A stretch of DNA of 64,000 nucleotides from JAJPXC01 sp964562375 (GCA_964562375.1 CAZLSW010000001.1:44471-108470), one strand, 5' to 3'. Shown: positions 1-7,968, counted from the first letter of the stretch. Translations and numbers: made by a program. The notes: generated from the sequence alone by a model not told the origin.

Positions 1-1
1 C

Positions 2-913
2 GCTTCCGACTGGGTGACCATAGACATCCCTGGGATGAACGTCGACAACGACGGTTGTATCCTCATGTGCAAGCACTCCAACTTCATATTTATCACCGAC
101 AGCTCCTGGAATGGCCGCTTGCTCGCTTACGACCACAAGGGCACTACCGACACCTCCGACGACGAGTTTTACCTCTGGGGCGATTTCCTTGACCAAGATG
201 GTAAGACATTCACCAACAACTACTTGTATTGCGTAGCCGAGGACAATGACGGCAAGATTTGGATCGGCACTTATAGCGGCGTATTTGAGATTTCCAACCC
301 CTCAGACGCCTTGAACCCCAACGCCTCTTTCACCCGCATCAAGGTACCTCGTAACGATGGTTCAGGATATGCCGACTACCTATGTGACAGCCAGGCTGTT
401 ACCTCTATCGCTGTCGATGGAGCCAACCGCAAGTGGGTGGGTACCGAGACTTCTGGCCTCTATCTTGTGAGCCCCTCCGGCGATGAGATTTTGGAGAACT
501 TTACCTCCGACAACTCCGACCTCCCCGACAACCTCATTTACTCCATCGCTTGCTCGCCATACAACAACTCAGTGTGGATCTCCACCAAGTATGGTTTGGC
601 CGAGTATAGCTCCGATTCCTCACCCGCTGCCGACAACTTTAACGACGTTTACGCATATCCCAACCCTGTGCGCCCCGGCTACACCGGCTGGATCGTCATC
701 AAGGGCTTGATGGATGGCTCACGCGTCAAGATTGCCGACGCCGCCGGTAACGTATTCCTCGACACCACCAGCACTGGCGGCATGGTCGCCTGGGACGGCT
801 GCAACGCCTCCGGGCAACGCGTCCGCACTGGTGTTTACTACGTCTTCGCATCGGTTTCGGGTGAAGGTGTCTCCACTGAAGGCGCTGTTACCAAAATCTT
901 GGTAGTCAACTAA
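2..913 (+). CDS. PorZ-like beta-propeller protein, 3' part only
   Basis: The reading frame is open to the left edge, so the gene begins outside the window; the first full codon is at base 2. About 304 residues are visible. Propeller-blade motifs of the two-component-regulator type recur (KIWIGTYSGVFEIS, KWVGTETSGLYLVS, SVWISTKYGLAEYS). A C-terminal Ig-like sorting-type domain follows, starting at YAYPNPVRPGYTGW and ending KILVVN, with a GxYYVFASV strand. This order matches PorZ, the surface component of the type IX secretion system that works with PorU, but it also fits other exported Bacteroidales propeller proteins. The family call is good; PorZ identity is an inference because the N-terminal half is missing. 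The next gene starts 2 bases after the stop, so the two are probably cotranscribed. Confidence 0.65.
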   Translation, partial: ASDWVTIDIPGMNVDNDGCILMCKHSNFIFITDSSWNGRLLAYDHKGTTDTSDDEFYLWGDFLDQDGKTFTNNYLYCVAEDNDGKIWIGTYSGVFEISNPSDALNPNASFTRIKVPRNDGSGYADYLCDSQAVTSIAVDGANRKWVGTETSGLYLVSPSGDEILENFTSDNSDLPDNLIYSIACSPYNNSVWISTKYGLAEYSSDSSPAADNFNDVYAYPNPVRPGYTGWIVIKGLMDGSRVKIADAAGNVFLDTTSTGGMVAWDGCNASGQRVRTGVYYVFASVSGEGVSTEGAVTKILVVN

Positions 914-915
914 TC

Positions 916-1443
916 ATGAAGCCCGACCTGAAATACAGCGACGACACTGACAAAGCCTACGGACTCGCCGGCATGGCCATCGCAATGGTGGCCATGGACG
1001 GCGAGCGCCTGTTGGAAAGCATGTCGTTGGACGCACAACCCGGCGAATCGGTGAGATTCACCCCCGATTTCTATTTCTCGGGCAATCCTCGCTTGTCGGC
1101 CCGAATCGCCTGGTATGAGATTTTAAAGCACTTTCAGCTCTCTACCGGCATGATTATCGGCAACGTCATGTGCCGTTCCTACGTGGGTAAACGCACCTCG
1201 GTTGCCGACAACGTTAGGCAAGGGCTATACGAATGTGTGGCCCAGGAAGGACACGACTCCTGTTCCCTCGATGACGACGAAATCCAGCAACTCTTTTCCA
1301 AAAGTTATAACGAAATGCACCGCATGTTTATCCACTCTGGTGTGCAGGCGGTCGCCAGGGAATTTGCTACCACCATTGAGCGGGTGCGTGAAATGTCGCG
1401 TGGCGATGTCATCGACCAGCTCCGAATGCTATCGATGTTGTAG
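916..1443 (+). CDS. Conserved-looking hypothetical protein, 175 aa
   Basis: I do not recognise this family. The protein is soluble by eye, with no signal peptide or membrane segment. It is mixed alpha/beta at the start (GLAGMAIAMVAMDGERLLESM) and helical at the end (AVAREFATTIERVREM). The start is 2 bases after the propeller gene stop, so it is very likely translated from the same mRNA. A 7-bp repeat array begins directly at the stop codon. Codon use resembles the surrounding core genes. Its proximity to a type IX secretion gene suggests, but does not show, an envelope-related role. Confidence 0.7.
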   Translation: MKPDLKYSDDTDKAYGLAGMAIAMVAMDGERLLESMSLDAQPGESVRFTPDFYFSGNPRLSARIAWYEILKHFQLSTGMIIGNVMCRSYVGKRTSVADNVRQGLYECVAQEGHDSCSLDDDEIQQLFSKSYNEMHRMFIHSGVQAVAREFATTIERVREMSRGDVIDQLRMLSML

Positions 1444-1486
1444 TGGTTAATGGTTAATGGTTAGTGGTTAGTGATTAGTGATTAAG
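1444..1486. repeat. 7-bp tandem array (GGTTAAT/GGTTAGT type)
   Basis: About six degenerate copies of a heptamer close to GGTTAAT, beginning immediately after a TAG stop. The same word, reversed, forms the array at the 3' end of the gene ending at 5048. It has no coding potential of its own. Confidence 0.85.
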
Positions 1487-1522
1487 TATGATAGTAAATA
1501 AGCTGAAAAGCCATTAAAAAAT

Positions 1523-1583
1523 CAACTAACAACTAACAACTAACAACTAACAACTAACAACTAACAACTAACAACTAACAACT
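1523..1583. repeat. 7-bp tandem array (AACTAAC), partly coding
   Basis: Eight or so near-perfect copies of AACTAAC. The right end runs into the minus-strand wbqC-like gene and encodes its last residues (LLVVSC) and its TAG stop. Confidence 0.9.
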
Positions 1584-2190
1584 GCGCAAGATAGATCTGT
1601 GCCTCAGGGCCAAGGTTAAAGATAAGATCCAGGATAGAGAGCCCGGGAATAAACCCGAGGCTCTCTTGTCGTATTTGGTGGTAAGGGAGAGCCTCGCGAT
1701 CGGAGGCTTCGTGATCGGGTCGATTTAAGTCGATATTATCCGAGGCTTCTGAATTAATTCTCTGAGAGATCGTATCGAGGTCGAGAATGGCTGCCACGGC
1801 GTTTGCGGCGGCTTCTGAGAGCCTCGCTACCGTCGGGTAGATGTCGGGTGTGTCCCGACTGAAAAAGGGCGTCAGACGCGAAATATAGAACTCAAAGTAG
1901 GGAGTGCGCCCGTAAGCCGATTCCAGGGCAGTCATATGTTTGTCCCACCACTCTCCATGTCGCGAGATGCGCACGTCGTCCCAAGTGGGGCAAGTGGAGA
2001 AGTCGGGCTTCTCGATGGGCACCGTCAAGGCGATTTTACCGCGTGTATCGGCTATTTCAAAGCGATGGGTACCCTTGTTTCGCTTGTCGTAGCGCAACGC
2101 TTTATCGATCGTCCAGGAGCCATGAGAGGCCGCCTGGGCAAAATAGTAAGGCCCGGGAAAGAGTAGGGGAGGCAGGGTGATGCTCGCCAT
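1561..2190 (-). CDS. WbqC-like family protein
   Basis: About 209 residues from the ATG at 2190 (MASITLPPLLFPG). Family hallmarks are the opening PPLLFPGPYYFAQ, then SWTIDKALRYDKRNKGTHR and GEWWDKHMTALESAYGRTPYF. WbqC-like proteins are found next to polysaccharide genes and in Bacteroidota next to lepB; the reaction is unknown. An upstream extension inside lepB is open but not family-like, so I use the ATG one base after the lepB stop region (lepB stop 2192-2194). It is the last gene of a dapB-lepB-wbqC order. The final six residues and the stop come from a 7-bp repeat array, which suggests that array growth has replaced the original C-terminus. Confidence 0.8.
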   Translation of the reverse strand: MASITLPPLLFPGPYYFAQAASHGSWTIDKALRYDKRNKGTHRFEIADTRGKIALTVPIEKPDFSTCPTWDDVRISRHGEWWDKHMTALESAYGRTPYFEFYISRLTPFFSRDTPDIYPTVARLSEAAANAVAAILDLDTISQRINSEASDNIDLNRPDHEASDREALPYHQIRQESLGFIPGLSILDLIFNLGPEAQIYLAQLLVVSC

Positions 2191-2191
2191 T

Positions 2192-3652
2192 TTAGTTCTT
2201 GTCGGGATTGGCATCCTTGAGGATACGATTCCAGCGGATGCCGCCGTCCAGGATGCCGTGATCCTTGTCAAAGGAGATAAGGACGCGCCACGGGGTACCC
2301 ACGACGTGGTCTTCAGGAACGAATCCCCAATAGCGCGAGTCGAGCGAGTTGTCGCGGTTGTCGCCCATCATGAAATAGTAGTCCATTCGGAACTGGTAGT
2401 GGGTCTGCGGCTCGCCGTTGATATACACGGTGTTACCCTCAAGATGGGCATCAGGGTTGTTCTCGTAGACGCGTATGCAACGCTCATAGATTGGCCAGGA
2501 TACAGAATCAAGCTTCAGTTTCACCCCTTTTTTGGGTATCCACAGGCCGTTGCTGCCGCCGTAATTGGAGCGAGTCCAGTTGGCCGACTGGCTCTCGGGG
2601 AACAGGAATTCACCCACGGGCGACGGCATTTGGAACACGAGATTGATCTGATGGTCGTTTTCGAGCGATTTTACCATCTGTTGCGTCAAGGGAAGCAAGT
2701 AGATTGGATTCATCACTCCCGTGCGTCCTACGGTGAAGCCAAGGCTCTCCATGGCCTCGTAATCCGATTCTTGGGGACGGTACCAAGCTCGGGTGTAATC
2801 GTCTCTGCTCACACCAAGTTCCTCCCAATACTCCTCCGTGAGCGGCTGACCGTTGGTTTGGACAAAGTAATTGAACTGGGCACTCTCGGGCATCGCCTGG
2901 GCCTCCCCGTTGATGTGGATTACGCCGTCGACGATGGAGATACGCTCGCCGGGTAGACCCACGCAACGCTTCACATAGTTCTCGCGACGGTCGACGGGGC
3001 GGTATATCACCTCGCCGAGTTCATCGGAATGGAGGGCGAGATTCTCCCGGCCGTACATCTTCACCAGCGTGTAATAATCAGGGTTGGATACCTTGGAGAA
3101 TACGGTGTCGCCAGCGGGGAAGTTGAACACCACAATGTCGCCCGACTCCACCGAGCGCTGCCCTTTCAAGCGGTGATAACCGGTGGACGGCGAGTCGAGG
3201 TAGCTTTTGCAGTTAAGGATAGGCAACGTGTTGTGTACCAATGGGAAATGAACGATCGTCATTGGCACGCGGGGTCCGTATACCGTCTTGTTGACGAATA
3301 GGAAGTCGCCTGTGAGCAACGTTTTCTCCAGCGATGAGGAGGGTATTTGATAGTTTTGGCCCAGAAAAGCGAACACAAAATACACCAGAATCAAAGCGTA
3401 GACGATGGCGTCGACCCAGCTCATAAGAGTTTTAACGGCCTTGTTTTTCGACTTTTTCCACCATGTGAAAGGGATGTAACCCGTGATGTAAATGTCGAAA
3501 AGCAAGAACAGGCCCAGAGCGAGCCAGGGATTGCCCATCCATATCACCCACAGGATGAAAATCACGGCAACCAGGGAGAAGCGCACCCATCGGGTGGCTT
3601 TGATTCCCGACGTGCGTGCTTTGAGCGAGGCTTTGATGCGGTCAGTGTTCAT
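2192..3652 (-). CDS. lepB: Signal peptidase I, Bacteroidota type
   Basis: Inner-membrane Ser/Lys peptidase that removes signal peptides from Sec and Tat substrates. It is 486 aa, longer than the enterobacterial form, as is usual in Bacteroidota because of inserts in the catalytic domain. Membrane segments lie at about residues 24-63 and 80-98. The catalytic serine is Ser107 in QIPSSSLEKTLLTGDFLF and the general base is Lys228 in NYVKRCVGLPGERI. The conserved box E motif MMGDNRDNSLDSRYWGFVP is near the C-terminus. The start is 15 bases from the dapB stop, so cotranscription with dapB is likely. All key residues are present. Confidence 0.96.
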   Translation of the reverse strand: MNTDRIKASLKARTSGIKATRWVRFSLVAVIFILWVIWMGNPWLALGLFLLFDIYITGYIPFTWWKKSKNKAVKTLMSWVDAIVYALILVYFVFAFLGQNYQIPSSSLEKTLLTGDFLFVNKTVYGPRVPMTIVHFPLVHNTLPILNCKSYLDSPSTGYHRLKGQRSVESGDIVVFNFPAGDTVFSKVSNPDYYTLVKMYGRENLALHSDELGEVIYRPVDRRENYVKRCVGLPGERISIVDGVIHINGEAQAMPESAQFNYFVQTNGQPLTEEYWEELGVSRDDYTRAWYRPQESDYEAMESLGFTVGRTGVMNPIYLLPLTQQMVKSLENDHQINLVFQMPSPVGEFLFPESQSANWTRSNYGGSNGLWIPKKGVKLKLDSVSWPIYERCIRVYENNPDAHLEGNTVYINGEPQTHYQFRMDYYFMMGDNRDNSLDSRYWGFVPEDHVVGTPWRVLISFDKDHGILDGGIRWNRILKDANPDKN

Positions 3653-3667
3653 TTTATGGAGATGGGG

Positions 3668-4402
3668 CTATTTTGACAAGATTTCGGAAAGCATATCTTG
3701 GACATCGTAGAATCCCTTGCGGCCTTGGAGCCACTCGGCGGCCATCACGGCGCCCAGAGCGAAACCGTCGCGCGACTTGGCCCGGTGCTCGATGGTGATG
3801 GTGTCCACAGGGCTATCCCAGGCGATGATATGGGTCCCGGGAACCTCCCCCTCGCGCTCGTGGGCTATGCCCAGGTGAGGTGCGGTTTGATCGGGGAGTT
3901 CGTTCCAGTCCTTATAGCGTGAATTGTTGGCTAAAATGCCTTCAGCCAAGGTAATAGCCGTGCCACTGGGATGGTCGAGCTTGTGGATGTGATGTATCTC
4001 CTTCATTGAGGCGTTGTACTGGTCGAAATGGTCCATGAGCTTGGCCAACTCGGCGTTAACCTTGAAGAACAGGTTGACACCGATGCTGTAATTGGAGCTC
4101 CACATAAAGCCCACGCCCTTGTCCTTGGCCAATTCTTTAGCTTCAGGCAGGGCGTCGGCCCAACCCGTTGACCCTGAGACTGTGGGGATGCCGCGGGAAA
4201 TCGCTTTGCGGCAATTGTCGGCCGCAGTGTGCGGTGTCGAGAATTCGATGATGGCATCCGAGGAGAGTAGGGCAGGCGAGTCCCAGTCCTGGGGATTGTC
4301 AACGTCAATCACACACGCTATTTCGTGGCCGCGCTCACGAGCGATGCGCTCAATCGCGTGGCCCATTTTTCCGTAACCTACGATGGAGATTTTCATTTTC
4401 AT
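3668..4402 (-). CDS. dapB: 4-hydroxy-tetrahydrodipicolinate reductase
   Basis: Reduces 4-hydroxy-tetrahydrodipicolinate with NAD(P)H in lysine and meso-diaminopimelate synthesis. It is 244 aa from MKMKISIVGYGKMGHAIERI. The Rossmann glycine motif GYGKMGHA is at the N-terminus, and the signature EIHHIHKLDHPSGTA carries the catalytic His and Lys. A longer open frame upstream (to 4459) runs through the promoter region and is rejected. The -7 box at 4417-4424 leaves a leader of about 10 nt, which supports this start; MKIS two codons later is an alternative. It heads the dapB-lepB-wbqC unit. Confidence 0.96.
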   Translation of the reverse strand: MKMKISIVGYGKMGHAIERIARERGHEIACVIDVDNPQDWDSPALLSSDAIIEFSTPHTAADNCRKAISRGIPTVSGSTGWADALPEAKELAKDKGVGFMWSSNYSIGVNLFFKVNAELAKLMDHFDQYNASMKEIHHIHKLDHPSGTAITLAEGILANNSRYKDWNELPDQTAPHLGIAHEREGEVPGTHIIAWDSPVDTITIEHRAKSRDGFALGAVMAAEWLQGRKGFYDVQDMLSEILSK

Positions 4403-4416
4403 CAATTTATTAGACG

Positions 4417-4424
4417 CGAAGGTA
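4417..4424 (-). promoter_or_regulatory. dapB -7 promoter box
   Basis: Minus-strand TACCTTCG, one mismatch to the Bacteroidota -7 consensus TAnnTTTG, 14 bases before the chosen dapB start. No clear -33 box. Confidence 0.55.
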
Positions 4425-4481
4425 CAAAAAAAGTTGCAATCCTTTGGTGAAAATGACATATACCACGGCTCACCTCAACGG

Positions 4482-4489
4482 TAACTTTG
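4482..4489 (+). promoter_or_regulatory. -7 promoter box of the portal-gene unit
   Basis: Perfect TAACTTTG on the plus strand, 13 bases before the ATG at 4503. The leader would be only about 6 nt. This is a host sigma-70-type promoter driving virus-like genes. No good -33 TTTG at the usual spacing. Confidence 0.65.
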
Positions 4490-4502
4490 CGGAAAAAACT
4501 TT

Positions 4503-5048
4503 ATGGTAATCTCAATTTCACAATCTGAAATGCTGGTTCTGTGGCGCCAACTGCGCTATAATGAGCCTATTAGAAACGACGCCGCGGTAACCCGTGTGGA
4601 TGGTGTCGACCGCGACCGTCTCCACCAAGTGGAAATGCGCAACTGGTACCTCAATCTCCTGGCTACTGGTCATTTACGCTACCTGAAAATTAGCGATATC
4701 GCCACCCAGGTCGCCGTAACCGACATGGGCGACGGCACGGGTAGAGTGCTGTTGCCTGAGAAGTGTGTACGTCCACTGTGTGTTACCTTGGACGGCTGGG
4801 ATCGCTGCGCTCGGGTGGTGGAGCCCGATTCCCTAGAGGCTGAGATGCAGCTCAATGAATTCAGCCGGGGTAGAACGGTTGAGCCGGTGGCCGTGCATTA
4901 TCCGGGTCAACTGAGGCTATACTCCCTGGTCGATGGAGTAACGCCCAAGATCACATCCCTGCGCTGCGTCATGGAGCCCTCCGACGGCGTCTACGAGCTC
5001 GACGACAGCGCCCTATTAACCATTAACCCTTTAACCATTAACCATTAA
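4503..5048 (+). CDS. Hypothetical protein encoded with portal gene
   Basis: 181 aa, no recognised domain. It looks like a compact beta-rich protein with a helical N-terminal part (MLVLWRQLRYNE, MRNWYLNLLATG) and later strands (VAVTDMGDGTGRVLLPEKCV, YPGQLRLYSLVDGV). It sits 4 bases upstream of the portal-like gene on the same strand behind a host-type promoter, so it is probably part of the same transcription unit and may be a head or connector component; that is inference from position only. The last residues (LLTINPLTINH) and the TAA are encoded by a TTAACCA heptamer array, so the natural C-terminus may be shorter. Confidence 0.65.
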   Translation: MVISISQSEMLVLWRQLRYNEPIRNDAAVTRVDGVDRDRLHQVEMRNWYLNLLATGHLRYLKISDIATQVAVTDMGDGTGRVLLPEKCVRPLCVTLDGWDRCARVVEPDSLEAEMQLNEFSRGRTVEPVAVHYPGQLRLYSLVDGVTPKITSLRCVMEPSDGVYELDDSALLTINPLTINH

Positions 5049-5049
5049 A
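5012..5049. repeat. 7-bp array (TTAACCA) overlapping a stop codon
   Basis: About five copies of TTAACCA-like words covering the end of the 181-aa gene. The array supplies the last roughly 10 codons and the TAA stop. Confidence 0.8.
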
Positions 5050-5052
5050 CAA

Positions 5053-6432
5053 ATGGAAACCACTGAAAAAATTATCTCCCTTGAGGTCCTCGCCGCCTCC
5101 CGACGTGCCTGGAACCGCATGGCCAACATCCGCCAAAACCGCTCCCGTTTCAAGGATTTCACCTACGGCAAACAATGGGGCGACAAAGAGAAAACACCTG
5201 AGGGTATCACCCTCACCGAAGAGCAACTCACTATCAATCAAGGTGCTCGTCCCCAAACCAACAACCTCATCCGTCAGATGGTGAAGACCATCATTGGTCG
5301 ATATCGCCAGCAACAGGCCGAGCGACAAATCCAGCACGGCCTCAAGGGCCTTTATCGCCGAAATATGCTCCCCGAACTCGATTCCCGGCTCCTCGAGGAA
5401 TTCCTAATCTCGGGTTGCGCTATCCAACGTATAAGCACCGAAACCACCATGAAAGGCCGCGGCCCATGGGTGGAGAACGTAAATCCCAACACATTCTTTG
5501 TCAACGACTTCCGCGATCCTCGCGGCTGGGACGTGGAGCTTCTTGGCATGGTGCATGATTGGAGCCTACGTGAGGTGATCATGCGCTTCGGCCACGGCGA
5601 CCCCGACCGTATAGAGCGCCTTCGCGAGGTATACAGCATTGTCCGAGGAGAGTCGTTCCTCAATGGCGATTTTCTTGGCGGTCCTACCGACCGCTGCCGG
5701 GTAATCGAGGCTTGGACCCTTGAGAGTCATGGACTTATCGAAGTCCACGACCCCGTGAGAGGCGTCTATGAGGTGTTGGACGCCGCCTGCATCGATGATG
5801 TCAACGCTCAAAACGGCCAGCGACGCCGTAAAGGTATCCCCGAGCGTCGCGTGCGCCAGTGCATATCCACATTCTGGCGTTGCCGTTACATGTCGCCCAC
5901 AGGCGAGTTATTGCACAGTTATATCGCTGAGCAGCACCCATTTGTATTCAAGTTTTACCCCCTCACCGACGGCGAGGTACATTCCTTTGTCGAGGATATT
6001 ATCCATCAGCAAAAGCACGTCAACCGCATCATCACAATGGTCGATCAAGTGATGCGCACTTCAGCCAAGGGCGCTCTCCTTTATCCCGTGCAGTGCCTCA
6101 CAAAGGGTACCTCAATCAAGGACATTTCTAAGGTGTGGAGCGCACCCGACGCCGTCATTCCCTACAACGCTTCCAGCCTCGGCGAACCCCACCAGATCAC
6201 GACCTCCTCCGGCGACATTGGAGCCTACAACCTTTTGAATCTCGAGCTCCAACTCTTGCAGGATGTCTCTGGCGTTGGCGACGCCCTGTTGGGCAAAAAT
6301 ATCTCGGCCGCCAAGGGCGAAGGGGTATACGAGGCTCAGGTGAGAAACGCCACAATCGCCATCTCCGACCTTCTCGAAACATTCCAATCTCTCGTTGAAC
6401 AACGTGATCAAAAGTTGTTAAAATTGCAATAA
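5053..6432 (+). CDS. Phage portal-like protein
   Basis: 459 aa. The layout is that of podovirus/SU10-type portal proteins: an N-terminal stretch with NRSRFKDFTYGKQW and TINQGARPQTNNLIRQMVKT, then LLEEFLISGCAIQRI and NPNTFFVNDFRDPRGWDVE, a central wing-like region, and the helical DIIHQQKHVNRIITMVDQVM followed by GALLYP and a late helix (ATIAISDLLETFQSLVEQRD). Portals form the dodecameric DNA channel at one capsid vertex. The protein is shorter than many portals (often 500-700 aa), mostly at the C-terminus. No terminase, protease or tail gene is adjacent. Base composition resembles the host genes. The call rests on pattern recognition, not a search. Confidence 0.75.
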   Translation: METTEKIISLEVLAASRRAWNRMANIRQNRSRFKDFTYGKQWGDKEKTPEGITLTEEQLTINQGARPQTNNLIRQMVKTIIGRYRQQQAERQIQHGLKGLYRRNMLPELDSRLLEEFLISGCAIQRISTETTMKGRGPWVENVNPNTFFVNDFRDPRGWDVELLGMVHDWSLREVIMRFGHGDPDRIERLREVYSIVRGESFLNGDFLGGPTDRCRVIEAWTLESHGLIEVHDPVRGVYEVLDAACIDDVNAQNGQRRRKGIPERRVRQCISTFWRCRYMSPTGELLHSYIAEQHPFVFKFYPLTDGEVHSFVEDIIHQQKHVNRIITMVDQVMRTSAKGALLYPVQCLTKGTSIKDISKVWSAPDAVIPYNASSLGEPHQITTSSGDIGAYNLLNLELQLLQDVSGVGDALLGKNISAAKGEGVYEAQVRNATIAISDLLETFQSLVEQRDQKLLKLQ

Positions 6433-6481
6433 TAGCAAAAATAATTGTAAGCTGTGCAATGAAATTGCCCATGCCGACTTG

Positions 6482-6489
6482 TAAATTTG
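6482..6489 (+). promoter_or_regulatory. Candidate -7 box before 6520 gene
   Basis: TAAATTTG fits TAnnTTTG and lies 31 bases before the ATG at 6520. No -33 box at the usual distance, so only a weak candidate. Confidence 0.4.
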
Positions 6490-6519
6490 TCAAAAATTCT
6501 AAGATATACATCTAAAACT

Positions 6520-6966
6520 ATGACAACTCGAAACACACAATCAATCTTGCGTCAGCGACGCGATCGCCACTTGGTTTTGGCGATCCGTCGCGTGATTCAG
6601 GAGGCTCACCACCGCGGCGAAATGCCCCTGATGAGCGAGGTCGCCGCAAGGGCCGTTAAGCAAGCCGCCCCCGGCTATTACGTGGAATATTCCACAGCTC
6701 AGCAGATGATGTACCGCAGCGTCGACCACTCACGGCTGTCGCCCCTCCATCAGGTAATGTGGCAAGAGATACGGCAAAAAGCCCAAGGGCGTATCGACAA
6801 TGGTCAAGCACCATCCATGGCTCGCGCCGTCGAAGAGGTCCTGCTTTTGGAGCCTGCCTCCCGTTACTTCATTACCCCCCAGCACGCCCAGCGCATCTAC
6901 CAGCGCCACCGCCACCGCAGGAAGGAAGGCGGTTCGACCTCCTCCCTCCAATATTCCTCTCGTTAG
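6520..6966 (+). CDS. Small basic helical hypothetical protein
   Basis: 148 aa from MTTRNTQSILRQ; a start 11 codons upstream is open but would overlap the candidate promoter. It is rich in Arg and Gln and mainly helical (HLVLAIRRVIQEAHHRG, MSEVAARAVKQAAPGYYVE), with a His/Arg-rich tail (AQRIYQRHRHRRKEGG). No family recognised. It lies 87 bases downstream of the portal-like gene on the same strand. A basic helical protein beside a portal could be a DNA-binding or minor head protein, or a regulator; the sequence does not decide. The frame ends just before a dispersed 110-bp repeat. Confidence 0.6.
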   Translation: MTTRNTQSILRQRRDRHLVLAIRRVIQEAHHRGEMPLMSEVAARAVKQAAPGYYVEYSTAQQMMYRSVDHSRLSPLHQVMWQEIRQKAQGRIDNGQAPSMARAVEEVLLLEPASRYFITPQHAQRIYQRHRHRRKEGGSTSSLQYSSR

Positions 6967-6984
6967 TTCAACTTTCTCAAGTGT

Positions 6985-7120
6985 TGAAACCACGAATTAA
7001 CACTAATGAACACCAACAAATTAACAGGGTTTCTAATAAATTTTAGAGAGCTAACGCTCTTTAATTAACACTAATGCAGATAGCGTTGCGTTATGGAAAT
7101 TCGTGTTGATACTTCTCCCA
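6985..7120. repeat. Dispersed ACCACGAAT repeat, copy 1
   Basis: About 110 bp beginning ACCACGAATTAACACTAATG and ending GGAAATTCGTGTTGAT. It contains a short hairpin AGAGAGCTAACGCTCTTT. Most of it, from ACCACGAAT to the second ACACTAAT word, recurs with few changes at 63840-63920, and its ends are partly inverted copies of each other. It holds no open frame. Confidence 0.8.
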
Positions 7121-7162
7121 GCCCGGTCACGTCCCCTCCTTAATCCTTAATCCTTTATTTAT

Positions 7163-7564
7163 ATGACAGTTATCTCTTTATCCACTGTGGAAAAAACCAT
7201 CTACGCCCTGGCTGCATTGCGCAGCCACTACTCCCGCCGTCGTTCCGAGACGGTGCCCCTGTTGACCCGCGACCACGGGCCGGCCCTCCGACTGCTGGCC
7301 GTCGACGCTGTGGCCGACATCGCCCAGCGCATCGGCATCGAAGCCACCTACGACGGCGACGACCAGGTGACACTCCAGCTCGACTCTGACGACCTCACCG
7401 TTGTCCGGCTTATCCACCATGCCGCGGCTATGCTCACCCTCTCCACGGCCAATGTGGGCTACGACCCGGAGGCCGTCGACGACTACGCCGACAAGGCTGA
7501 GGGACTCATCGCCCAGCTTCCCCAGCCTAGCCTCACCATAGAGCGCAAGCTCCCCTACATGTAA
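7163..7564 (+). CDS. Hypothetical protein of portal island, 133 aa
   Basis: No recognised family. Mostly helical with an acidic middle (YDGDDQVTLQLDSDDLTVV) and a conserved-looking helix (RLIHHAAAMLTLSTANVGY). Same strand as the portal island and the last clear gene before a perfect 18-bp hairpin at 7567, so it likely ends the unit. The size and acidic/helical character would suit a head-tail adaptor, but there is no direct evidence. The start ATG is preceded by AT-rich sequence without a clear ribosome site. Confidence 0.6.
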   Translation: MTVISLSTVEKTIYALAALRSHYSRRRSETVPLLTRDHGPALRLLAVDAVADIAQRIGIEATYDGDDQVTLQLDSDDLTVVRLIHHAAAMLTLSTANVGYDPEAVDDYADKAEGLIAQLPQPSLTIERKLPYM

Positions 7565-7566
7565 GA

Positions 7567-7608
7567 AAATCGTAATAACGTTATCACTCAATAACGTTAT
7601 TACGATTT
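7567..7608 (+). terminator. Perfect 18-bp hairpin after portal island
   Basis: The left arm at 7567-7584 (AAATCGTAATAACGTTAT) and right arm at 7591-7608 are exact reverse complements with a 6-base loop CACTCA. It starts 2 bases after the TAA of the 133-aa gene. It is AT-rich and has no strong U tract, so it could be an mRNA-end structure or a protein-binding palindrome rather than a classical terminator. Confidence 0.65.
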
Positions 7609-7626
7609 CGTAATCAAATGATTACA

Positions 7627-7767
7627 ATGGTTATTCACAAGGCGAGGGCAGTTATTATGCCAGCCAGAAGCGCCAGGCGCGCCAAGCGGGATATCCACCG
7701 AATGTGGCGGTCGCGGCGAGCGAAGCTGTCTTTGATATCGGTTACAATCGGTAGCATAGTTGTGTAA
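7627..7767 (+). CDS. Candidate 46-aa Arg-rich micro-protein
   Basis: ATG at 7627 to TAA at 7765-7767. The product begins MVIHKARAVIMPARSARRAK, continues RDIHRMWRSRRAKLS and ends LISVTIGSIVV: about ten Arg and four Lys, followed by a hydrophobic tail. A shorter in-frame ATG is at 7657. It lies after the hairpin and before a palindromic-repeat cluster, on the same strand as the portal island. Basic micro-proteins occur in some virions, but chance translation is a real alternative; no promoter or ribosome site is obvious. Confidence 0.3.
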   Translation: MVIHKARAVIMPARSARRAKRDIHRMWRSRRAKLSLISVTIGSIVV

Positions 7768-7865
7768 GCAAAGAAAGGGTTAATAAACTAAGTGAACATC
7801 ATTTTCCTTTATAACAATCAACTATGCCTTTTTGGCTCGCCAAAACCGCAAAAAAAGCGTTAAAG

Positions 7866-7966
7866 CAGGAGGTCCCGCCGTGTCGGCGGGACAGTTAGAC
7901 AAGAAGTCCCGCCGTGTCGGTGGGACAATAATTCTCTCGGGCCGACACGGCCCGACATCCTACTTG
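7866..7966. repeat. Palindromic element cluster, 3 copies
   Basis: Three copies of the main hairpin element of this window: two read GTCCCGCC-GTGTC-GG(C/T)GGGAC and one is inverted with the alternative stem GTCGGGCC/GGCCCGAC. The inverted copy ends in ATCCTACTT and abuts the 3' end of asnS. It may act as an mRNA-end structure for asnS. Confidence 0.85.
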
Positions 7967-7968
7967 CT

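Noticed and set aside
4503..7767. An intact integrated prophage
   Set aside because: No integrase, attachment sites, repressor, terminase, tail or lysis genes, and the flanks are undisturbed housekeeping genes.
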